Shown: positions 12,701-24,700 of the stretch, piece after piece
How the letters are laid out: each line of letters begins with the position of its first letter
How positions within the stretch are numbered: position 1 is the stretch's first letter
Source of the DNA: Ottelia alismoides
Lineage: Eukaryota; Streptophyta; Magnoliopsida; Alismatales; Hydrocharitaceae
DNA length: 64,000 nt
Direction of reading: 5' to 3'
Assembly: GCA_037367405.1 (NCBI GenBank)
Contig: JAZKJV010000301.1
Location: forward strand, 62,001-126,000
Made by a program: the position numbers and the translations under genes
The notes under the pieces: generated by a model
What the model was told of the DNA's origin: nothing
Database searches by the model: none
The model's input: the letters and a program-made list of their open reading frames with translations, nothing else

Positions 12701-15700
12701 TATGTCAAAAACAATTTGCTAAAAATAGAATACTAAAATCTTCAAAAGATGACAAAGCATTTTCAGATGCACTACCTCCTCGGCAACATAGATAAAGAAA
12801 TTAACAAGATCCCCAGGCACACCAGGAAATCGGGCACGAAGCTCCTCTCTCTGAACAGGATGTAAAATGATCTTAGGCTAATACTAGAGAAATACAGAAC
12901 AAATAAAGCATTCCTAAGCTATACCTGACTTGCAACTCCCACTGGACAGTTGTTAGTGTGACAAATACGTGCCATTACACATCCCGTAGCTATCATAGCA
13001 ACAGAACCAAATCCATATTCATCAGCGCCCATTGCAGCAGCCATTAGAACATCTATCCCACTCTTGAATCCACCATCAACCCGGAGAATTACCCTCTCCC
13101 TTAATCCATTTTCAATTAGAGTCTGCATAAAAAATCATCCACTATATTACATATTGAAAAATAAAAAGAATCACAGAATAACAATTCAGAAAATTATTGC
13201 CTGATGTGTTTCAGTGAGCCCAAGTTCCCACGGCCCACCAGCATGTTTTATAGAACTTATTGGACTAGCTCCTGTCCCACCATCATGTCCTGATATCTAT
13301 AACATATTTCAAGTCTTCAGATTTTTAGTTTTCAGGAGTATAAAAAATGTGTCCACACAGCTCATAAAATAAAATTATTTCAGAAAAAATGAAAGGAAAA
13401 ACAAGCCTTATTTTGAAAACTCCCTGAAACTGACAGTTTGATAAAAAAAAATCAGAAGTTTATGATTTGCAGCAACACCATAAGAAGTCAACTCTCCCCA
13501 AGATTAGTATGCACACAGATGTATACTAATAACCATGCAAGTATAAAGGAAACTTCCTAGCAGGAAAAAAGGGCTGCTCAGGAGAGTAGCTGCCCTGAGT
13601 GCAAATATTCATTACTGGAGTAGATAACAAGGACAACTGCAAATATCATGTTAACTATATAGGAAATTGGTATACGCTACATAGCATTGCATGGATAAGT
13701 CAACCGAACCAACTGCAAAGTATGAGGGGAGGATTGCCAACTTGACTAAAGGGTACTGGATAAATGCATTCGCAAGAAAAAATGAATGACCAATGACTTG
13801 TGTATTCTGTGATCATAGGGCTCTTATGTGTAGAGGAGAAAATCCTAGAGTAAAAATAACAAATGAGGAAATTATTTCAAGGAATACGAGAATACTATTT
13901 CTTATAACACTCCCCCTCAAGCTAGATCATAGACACATGCTCAGCTTGAAAAAATTCTGGAATGACCCCTTGGTTAGAGCCTTAGTGAAAATGCTTGTTG
14001 TGTACTCCTCTGAGCTAACGAGGGAAGCATATATGAAGTCCTTTTGTATCACGTATCTTTTATAGTGGCAGTTCATCTCGATGTGTTTGATTTTCTCATG
14101 GAAAGCTGGATTGTTGATAATGAATAGTACAACCCAATTGTCACATAATAGCTGCATGGAAGAGGTATGTCCATAGCTAGGTCAGTCAGAACATACCCGA
14201 CCTACATCATCTCAATGTTCCCTTTCTCCATGGCTTTGCATTCGGATTCTACACTTGACCGAGCACCAATAGATTTCTTCTTGCTTTTCCATGAGACTAA
14301 AGAGCTCCTAATGAACTTCGCAAATCCATAGGTGGTTTCCTATCTTTTGGACATCCCGCATAGTCAACATCCGCATGAGTTATGATGGAAAGAGATGTCC
14401 CTTTACTAAATAGTACATGGAGAAGACTTTAGATATGCATCCACATGACCCTGGCGTGACTGCTCCATAATCTGGATGGTTTAACTTACTGTAAAGGAGA
14501 AATTTCGCCTAGTGATAGTCGCATAGAGTAGCTTCCTGACGAGCTCTATATATCTCATCTTGTCCACATCATATGTATCATCATCATAGAGCTCCAAGCT
14601 AGTATCCATAGGGATAGTGGCAGGTCTGCAATCTGCCATTCCAGTCTCTAGAAGGAGAACTGTAATGTACTTCCTCCAAGTCATCACAATACCTGTATGT
14701 TTTTTGGCAAATTCAAGATCAAGAAGGTATCGTAGTTCTCTAAGGTCCTTGGTGACAAGTTGCTAACAAAGTATCTCCCTAGCCTATTGATCTCCTCTAA
14801 ATCATTACATGTGATTTTAATGTCATTAACAAAGACTAGAATAACGACAATACCTCATGATGTTCTGTGCACAGAGCGAGTGATCTGCATTTGATCTCAT
14901 GAACCATAGCTACTCTATTAGGTCAGAGAGCTTATAGAACCATGCTCGACGACTCTACTTAAGGCCATAAATAGACTTATGAAGTTTGCATACCTTTTAT
15001 GATCCAAGTCATTGATATTATATCTCTGCAAATGTAACCTTTTTGAGCAAACAAGCTTTTTCACTCAGTCTATTACAGATATTCCTCTGGATCTCCCTCC
15101 TCCACCCATTGTCTATATGCGCAAGCACATGTCTACACCACCAAATGTTCCTTTACATGTTCCTTTATTGTAGGATGATACGGTTTCTTCACATGCCTCC
15201 TCCATTGCTATCTTGAATGATCCCCATGAGCTTCACATCGCTCTATACAGAACCAAGAGGCAATGTACTTTTCAAATACGGTCATTTCGGTCCTATATAC
15301 GGTCAGTTCAGTCCTATATACGGACCCCTAAACCTCTTGAATAAGACACCAAATTTTATTCTTTACTTTCCACAAGGGTTTCTCTGCAATGGTCAGATTT
15401 GGATATATAGCTTCTGCCTCGCACTAGCATCTTAATATTAAAAAAACTACATTTTTTTCCAAAAAAAAGTGCATGTTGAAAAAGCAACTCTACACTTGCT
15501 TATTTAGAAGCAGTATAGCTCCGCTTAAAACATAAAAGCCCAGCCTCAGAGAAGCTGCAAAATGCATTCAAATAGGTAGAAAATGCATAATCAACATTTC
15601 ACAAATTCCAAAATTCAAAAGATGTTCTGCATCTACATTTAAACCAAAGGTGGGGTATGTAAAATATATAGCGTTGGAAGGTTGAATGAATCAATACCCA

Positions 15701-18700
15701 AGATCCATCTTTAAAAGGAAGAAGGGTAAGACACCGAGAAGACGCTTACCCTAAAACTTATATAAATCCAACCTAAATCCACTTAACCACTTTTGTCAGT
15801 CAATAATGTGTGGATGGTGTGCTTGAAAACAATTTATTTTCCATCAATATGCAGCCTAAGATAGCATCGAAGAAATTGTTTGATTTTTCTTACATTACAC
15901 TTCACTATACAAGTAAATCCTGTTGAACATAAATTTACAATTTCCGACTTTTCTAATTAACCGAGCAATCAAGTCCAGGTTGCATTGTATTTAGGCAATT
16001 ATCCTTCAATAGCAATAAAACTGGACCATCTTATATACAACAGACGAATTGATCTTCATATATACACTGAAAAATTAAGATGAAAGGAATAATTGTTAGG
16101 TTGTTCATTGAAGATATAAAATAGAAAAACAGTAATGATTTCCATATTTTTCAGGATGGAAGTATTTCCTAATGATGAAGTTAGGCATAAAAAATGATTT
16201 TTCATCCAGCATAGGTTGAATAGCAATGCAGAGCACTCTGCTACCTGAACAATGTCAGCGTTGCCCTTGGCAACACCAGATGCAACAGTGCCAATCCCAG
16301 CCTCAGCAACAAGCTTGACAGATACTTTGGCCTTCGGGTTTACCTGCCACCTTGGAATATTAATTAACAAACTAATATAAAGATATCAGCATTTGAGCCA
16401 AATGGAATCATAATTTTAACCAAAAAGAAGCACAACATAAACAACGGGAGAAAATTACCAATAGCTTGACAAAGAAAAGGGATACCTGGTGTAAGTCGAA
16501 AATTAACTGAGCAAGATCCTCTATAGAATATATATCATGATGTGGCGGTGGAGATATAAGTGGAACACCGGGTTTAGAATTTCTCAACCTGGCAATATAT
16601 GCACTGACTTTTTTCCCGGGGAGCTGACCTCCTTCCCCAGGTTTTGCACCTTGTGCAATTTTTATTTCAAGCTGGTCAGCATTGACCAAGAAAGTTGGAG
16701 TAACACCAAAACGACCTGAAGCAACCTAAAAAACAACAATAACAAAAAATTAAAGCAAACACGCAACAAGCAGCATGACTGTCAAAAAAATGTTCAGCAC
16801 TAGTAACACTTTTACAACCATGATAATTTAGAAATAGTAAAAGCCGAATGCACATGGTACAATGTAACACACACACACACACATATTCAAGACAAATATT
16901 AGCAACTCGCTGGGAGGAAGTGTTGTTCTATAATAAACAGAAAATGAATGGAACAGATAGTGCAACATGTTACACCAACACCTGCAGCCATGAGAAAGAA
17001 AACATTAACCAACAATCATCAAAGACGAGGGCAGTGTCCCTTTGTGTTAACTGATGTCTAAAAAGAATAAAAACTGGTTGGCATGCATAAACACGTAAAG
17101 TTTGGAGATATAAATGTTGACACTGCCACAGGAAGAAAGGTATGGCAGCATGCCACCAAGATTATCCTTACTTGTTTGATCGCACTTGTCGCAGTATCTC
17201 CATTTTGGAGACCCTTAAGGTGTGGAAGTGTAGGAGAGTAGCCATCAACAACATCAGTAAGTGGAGTCCAGCGAATAGGGTCCTGGGCAAAAAAACATGT
17301 AACCTCATCCATGTTATGGTTTTGATAAGAGCATGTCTCCAATATAACTTGAAAAGGAAGACTTTATAATGTCAATGCTCAGGGGTGAGCACATTTAAAC
17401 AGTCAAATCACACATAAAATGGAGCTATACTAGTCTTTGGACAACACAGAAATTGTACCTCTCCACCTTCCCCAGAGTTGGACTTTCCACCTAATCTGTT
17501 CATTGCTATTGCGATTGCTTCATGTGTCTCTCTTGAAATAGCTCCAAGAGACATTCCACCCGTACAAAAACGCTGAGCAATTGAGGTTGCAGGCTCAACC
17601 CTTCCAACAGGAATAGATGGCCTATCACTTTTGAAGTCAAGAAGATCCCTGAGGACCTGGCACAATATAGATTACATCTATTTTATAGTTTCCATGTCAT
17701 AATCTACGAAAAGGAAACAACTCAGTAAGAAAGTAAGAAAGAAGCAACGCATAGGAACCCACATTCACAGGACGATTTGCAATATGCTGCTGGTAAATAA
17801 CATAAGCATTCTCATTTTTTTGACGAACGGCTTTGTGAAGAAGTTTTGACATTTCTGGGTTGTTTCCATGATATTCACCTGATAATTCAAATAATATAAA
17901 ACGTTGAGTAAATGGAAGCAATACTGCTAAATTACATAGAAGAAATAGTCTTTTTACATTGCTAATAAGCATCCAATTCATAATATTTGATTTCAATAAA
18001 CTGAAACCATAGAGCAAATGCAAGATGATCAATATGTATTGTGGAAAGAGTTGAAATGAAAAAGTTTTATTCACCGTAGCCCTAGAGCTCTCTTATATAG
18101 GAGAAAAGTTCGAAGGGAAAATTACATAAAGAGACGAAAGAAAAAGAAAATTACAAAGTAAAGATAAAGAGATACAAATATCTCAACACTCCCCCTCAAG
18201 TTGGAACATAAATGTCTATCATACTCAGCTTGGAACAACAACGGTGGAAAGGGCCTTTGCAAGGCTTTGGTAAACACGTCGGCAATCTGATCACCTGAAG
18301 CAACATGAGAAGTGAGTATAAGCCCCTTCTAGATTAAATCACAGGTGTAATGACAGTAAACCTCAATGTGCTTTGTTCTTTCATGGAAGGCAGGATTATT
18401 AGCTATAAATAGAGCAGCTTGATTGTCACATTTGAGGTACATAGGAAGAGGCACCTCAATAGTTAGGTCAGTCAGAACTTGACCCACATCATTTCTGTGC
18501 TACCTTGGGCCATGGCCCTATACTCTAATCCAACACTTGATCTAGCTACAACTATCTGTGTCTTACTCTTCCATGAAACCAGTGAGCTGCCCACAACACA
18601 ATGAAGCATGAATTAGACATCCTATCCTTCGGACACCCAGCATAATATGCATACGCACATCCAGAAACTGTGAGAGATGTGTCTCTCCTGAGTAGAAGTC

Positions 18701-21700
18701 CTGCACCTGGAGAATACTTCCGATACCTCAAGATCATGTTGATTGCACCCATGTGAGCCTGCCTACGCTGCTCTATAAACTGGTTGACCCTGCTGACAGC
18801 AAACGATATATCAAGCCTGGTAATAGTAACATATAACACCTTCCCTACCAGCTCTTTGCACTGTCTCTTATCCACCAACGCGAAGTCATCATCATATAGC
18901 CTAGCATTGGGATCCATTGGAGTAGTAGCAGGTCTACATCCTATCATGCACGTCTCAGATAGAAGATCAATGATATATTTCCTTTGCGTCATTACCATAC
19001 TATGCGGATTCTTGCAAATTTTAGGCCAAGAAAATAACGTAGCTTGCCAAGATTCTTGGTCACAAACTATTGTCCAAGGAAATCCTTAACTACCTGAATA
19101 CACTGGTCATCACTGCCTATAACAATAATATCATCAACATAGACCAAAATAGCAACAATACCTCTTTGGGTTCTCTTAACAAAAAGAGAATGATCTGCGG
19201 TGGATCTGACAAATCCCTGTTGTTCATTCAATTGAGAGAGCTTCTGGAATCAAGCCCTCGAACTCTGCTTAAGGACATAGAAGTCCTTGCAGAGTTTACA
19301 CACTATACTGGACAGTCTGGACTCCCCCTCAGCAGTAAACCTTGGTGGTTGTTGCATATAAACTTCCTCCTGCAGATCTCCACAAAAGACTGCATTTTTG
19401 ATATCTAATAGGAACAACGACCAATCCCGTACCACAGCAACAACAATAAGAATATGCATTGTAGAATGACATGCAACTGGAGAAAAGGTGCCCTGATAAT
19501 CCACCTATAGGTTTGGATGAACCCACACGCAATCAATCTAACCTTATACCTGTCCACAGAACCATCTGCACAGTGTTTCACTGTAAGCATCCATTTATTG
19601 CCAACAACAGATGAACCTGGAGGAGGCGATACTACACTCCACGTACCACGAGACTGTAAAGTTGTCATCTCCTCCTCCATTGCCAGACGCCAAAGACTAC
19701 TCTGCAATGCTTCCTGATAGGATCGCGGTATTTCCACAACTGACAATCCAACAACAAACATCTGAAAATCCCCAGAGAGCCGTGCTAGGGAAACATGGGA
19801 GGCAAGAGGATGCATAGTGCACGCACGCCTCTTCCTCCGCAAAGCAATAGGCACATCCAAGTCCGCAGTATCTTCAGAAGGTGTATCATGGAAGACATCT
19901 TGCAACTCAAGCTGCACACTCAAATCATCAGTGCCATTAGTAGAACTCAAATGCTCAGAACATACCTTAGGCGAGCTGGATGATAGAGGATGCACATGAG
20001 CACGAGGCCAGTGCTGCTAAACTTGCAGAAAGAAAGTAGGCATGGCACAAGGTGGAGGTGGTGGTGGTGGTGACAGCGGAGGAGAAGATGGTGGTGATGG
20101 TATAGTATCGCCTGGAGTAGGTGAAATCAGAGGTAGAGGCATATAGACCCCTTTTCCACTCTCTGAAGGAATGAGCTTGTCACATGTAGGAGAGAAATAC
20201 ATAATGGACTCAAAGAAGGTGACATCTGTACTAACATAGTACCTTCATCGAACATGGTCAAAGCAATGATATCCCTTTTGGGTCTTGGAATACCCAACAA
20301 ACATACACTTAACAACTCTAGGAGAGAGCTTGTCAAGACTTGGAGTCATCTGATGAACAAAAGCAACCGATCCGAAAACACGAGATGTGAGAGAGAAAAG
20401 ACCTGTCTCGGGAAATGCAATCGAGAACGGGATCTTCTCCCCCAGAACCGATGATGGCATACGATTTACCAGGTAACATGTAGTGTGAATCGCATCCCCC
20501 CAGTACGAATGAGGAGCACGACTCTGGATCAGAAGATTCCTGGAAACATCTAAAAGATGGCGGTGTTTTCGCCTAACCATACCATTCTGTTGAGAAGTAT
20601 ACGCACAAGATGTTTGATGCACAATACCATAGGATCTAAGAAACCAAGAAAGATGAGTACTTCCGAATTCAAGTGCATTATCTAACCGTATTCCTTATTT
20701 CATTAATAAAGGACTGAATAACATGATCAGCATTAGACTTGATCGAGAGCAACCAGATAAAACCTATATCCTTGATGATCCGGGACACGACTAGGACCCC
20801 AAATATCAAAATGAATCAATTCAAACATACCATGGCTACTTCGATCCTGACGACTCTGGAAGGTGGTTCGATGATGCTTTCCAAGTTGGCAGGCCTAACA
20901 CTGAAAAGTAGATCGAGGAAATATCTGTGGAAGAACGTGAAACATCTTTTGCGGAGGAAGATGACCAAACCGAAGATGCCACATATAGAGAGAAACAGAT
21001 CTAGTGCGAAGAGACGAGGCACCAGCATAAGGAGACTGTACTAGTCTGTACCGTAGAGGCCTCCTTGCTCATGGTCAGATCCAATCACCCTGTCCGTAAG
21101 AATATCTTGAAACACAAGAGCAGAGATGTCAACTATGGCACAACAATGTAAGTCCTTGATGATTTGACTAATGGATAGTAAATTCATAGAAAACTCAGGA
21201 GCGTAGAGAACGTTCTGAAGCTGTATTACAGGAGTTAACTGCACCTCTCCCTGACCAGTAATGGGAGAGTGTGTCCCATCTGCTATCACAACTGATTTAC
21301 CTGATTGAGTTGGGCTATACGTATTAAATTGTCCTCTGTCACCGCAGAGCGGTGTTCGGAAATGCGGTCCATGCGGCCGCATATGCGTATTCGGTCACTT
21401 GACCGAAGCGCATATGCCATATGCGACAATATGCAGTCAAAACGCATATGCGGCCGCAAATCTAATAGGATTCATGTTAATCCATGGCATGTTGATGACA
21501 TATTAACTCGATTTTTTTCCGAGCAACTCTTATATCATCATTTGCATTGATGCATCTTTTCATTATTCTCGTATATGTTGCATTTGGGACTATAATCTAG
21601 GATATTTTTTGTCTTATCCATTTTTTTCCATTGTTCTCAACACTTATTAATGAATTGTCTACAACTTTTTGAATTTTCTATAAAATGAAATTCATTCTAA

Positions 21701-24700
21701 TTCATCAAATAAAACATGATATAATTGACTAACACTCTGACACTTTACATTTTTCTGTTTCCAATAAATTTTATATGCAAACAATCTTCCCCTATATTTT
21801 GTGTCAACATATTTTATCCCTTGGAGATACATATATGTGTATAATTTTGGGTGTATGTACCTATGATTATTCTTTAGCTTTTGTTATCTATAGGATGTAT
21901 ATATACATTAAAGGTTTTCTTATAGAATCATGTATTCCCTGTTGTATCCAAATTTGTATATGTATATATATATATATGTATGTATTAAATTCAAAATACA
22001 CACTAAAAAAAATCATATATCTTATTGATTATATTATCTTATTTGAAAATTTTGATTTTGAATTTTTTTAGATCATCAACTTTTATATATAAACAAATTT
22101 TATTGTTTATTTTATAATATTTTAAATTAAAATATTATAAACCGCATGAACCGCATATACTTCTGTATACTCCTCCGCATATCCGCTTACTCGTTTTAGA
22201 CCGCATGACTGAACGAATACCGCATACCGCATTTCCGAACCTTGCCGCAGAGATGATGGGAAGGTCCTGAATCCATAATCCATTCCGACAAATCTGCCAT
22301 GTAACAACTAGTAAAAGCATATGCTATACCTGAATGTGGACGCAGAAGCTGAGCATGCTACCTCTGATGATCCTGACGGAGAGCTAGTTGACCCAGGAGC
22401 AGGCATAATCTCCCTGAGTCGTGCTACTAGTTCATCAAATATCTGATCAGATGCAGGTGGAGCTGCCAATCTACTGGATTTGTTCTGACACACGAGCTGA
22501 AACTGGAAACCCATGCTTAGAATAACATGTTTCCTCAGAGTGACCTGGCACATGACAGTAAGTACAGGGTTGACGAGGGGGCCGACTACCCCCCCCCCTC
22601 CTGCCATGGCCACCTCGACCACGATCCTGTGTAGGGCTCCCCCTACCACGAGATGCTGCCATGGATGAAGATGTCTGAGGCAGCTGAGTACCACCAGAAG
22701 ATATGGAGAGCATACTCAACCTGCGATATGCCTCCTCCATTAGAGGTATGGTGGCATCAGTAAGAATCTGTGCTCTAGCTGCATCATACTCAAAGTCGAG
22801 TGCCTCTAGAAAAACTCCGGTCATCACCGAATTCCTATATGCCTTGAGTTGCTCTGGTGTGGCAATCAAGGGAATGTAACCATATAACTTCTCAAGCATA
22901 CCCCTTTGAGAAGTGTAAAGGGTATAGAGAGGATGACCATTTTGCTTCGATGTGAAGATGTCATGCTGAAGTTGCAGAATCTTCGACTCGTTCTTCGCCG
23001 GAGAGTATATAGCGGCGAGAATGTCCCACATAGCCTTTGTCGTGGGCTGACTCAGTATATCATTGGCTATATCCATGGATACCGTTCCAGAAAGCCACCC
23101 ACGTGCATAAGCGTCGTCTACCTCCCATGAGGCGTTAACCCCAGTCTTGTCAACAGACTCCTCCTATGTGAGGATATGCTTCATGCCATTACATTGCATT
23201 AGGCTCATGAACTGCATGGCCTACAGTACCTAGTTCGTTCCATCCATCTTCACAATAGGTGCTGGACTTTTGAAGGCACCCAGGGATGGAACATCTGCTT
23301 TGTTGTCTGACATGATGACAACAATATCTAAGACGAGGGTTGCAAACTGGAATAACAATGTCTACAGAGACATATAGGAAGATTGTTATGGGTGTAGACT
23401 CACACCACAACCTCTCCCATCCATAGGAGGCTTCTTTAGGTGCCTAGGATGGTTTAGAGGATCAAAAACCACACCCTAGGAACCAAATCAAACCTCTCAG
23501 TACCCACGAGAAAAATGGGTGTGGCAGCCCTTGATGGTCAGTGGCGGACGGTTGTAGCCACTGTTGCTCGGATGTCGACGACGGCGACCACCGTTGCACG
23601 AGGATCTAAGGTTTTTGGTGTGGTAGGGATCTAGGGCACATGCTCTGATCTAGGACAGTCGCTCTGATACCATGCAGAAAGAGTTGAAATGAAAAGGTTA
23701 CATGCACCGTAGCCCTAGAGCTCTCCTATATAGGAGAAAAGCTCTAAGGAAAAATTACATAAATAGACGAAAGAAAAATAAAATAACAAACTAAACATAA
23801 AGAGATATAAATATCTCAACATGTATCATGTTAAGCCACTAATTAACGATGTAAAATATGGTGATGAAGCTCACTAAATGAAAACACAACAAAAGTAGAT
23901 TAGGTATAACTTCCCTCAAATTCATGACAGACATACAGAACGACGATGAACAAATAATATGAGGAATAAACATCCTATAAAACAAGATACATTTAGAGCT
24001 GGTTGAATGTAAAAAAATAGATAGCGCTACAAACACTAAGATGGCCTTGACCTTTGAAATTGACTAAGAATGCAGACCCGTGGAGGATGTCATAAAGATA
24101 CTGGGTGGTGAAGGGAATGTAGAATTCCTCCACTTCCAAGTCAACTATTGGATATTCCCTTTTCAAGTATTAGGAACAAACCCAATATTAAATTACTTGC
24201 ATTTCTCCAACACGATATATTGTGTTTGGTACTTAGGTTTGTTAGAAAATATGAATGCAGAAGCGAATAACAGAGAATATTGATAAAACATGGAAGAACT
24301 CGAAATTTAACGTGGAACCCTACTCCCTAAGAGCGGGATGAAACCACGGGAGAACGCCTCAAAGGGATGATTTGTTCATTGAACTTTCTCATCATATACA
24401 GAGGATGATGAGCTTCTTATATAGCCCTCACTGAGTTTCCACATCCCATAACTAGTAGATATGGGACTAAACAACTAAATGGGGTGAATGGATCCTGGTG
24501 TGATCCATTTACCCATCTACTACAAGAGGACGCATAACCAAATACTCCAACACTCCCCCTCAAGCAGGAGTATGCAGTGCTCAGCTTGGAAAGAAATCTC
24601 AATTCACAATACAAGACACAACAGACAATTTCAACTCAATGCGCACAACTGTCGGCTGCCGTCGAGGACGTTGCTTCTCATGTCATGCAGGTGAGGAGGA

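Larger units (their letters stand above)
18040..23821 (-). mobile_element. Complete Ty1/copia retrotransposon (copia-A), target duplication TGTAT
   Basis: A whole copia insertion of 5,782 bp in the giant intron, in the sense of the host gene. Both LTRs are 149 bp and start TGTTGAGATATTT; the flanking 5-bp target duplication TGTAT is at 18035-18039 and 23822-23826. Next to the 5' LTR is the primer-binding site TGGTATCAGAGC (23661-23672), matching initiator methionine tRNA; the polypurine tract CTTGAGGGGGAG adjoins the 3' LTR. Gag begins at about 23313, followed by the zinc knuckle [14 protein letters not shown], a DSG protease near 22270, integrase (about 21300-20245), reverse transcriptase (19995-19000) and RNase H (18998-18190). 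Stops and frameshifts are scattered, and a DNA transposon (21350-22244) interrupts it. It cannot encode an active element. Confidence 0.93.

Noticed and set aside
16867..16886. (AC)n run
   Set aside because: Ordinary microsatellite of about 20 bp in an intron.
19517..19999. Plus-strand frames of 60-68 codons
   Set aside because: They are antisense shadows of the copia-A reverse-transcriptase and linker region.
22555..22600. Run of C at 22590-22600 as a possible special structure
   Set aside because: It lies in the glycine/arginine-rich zinc-knuckle part of copia gag and is explained by GGN codons.
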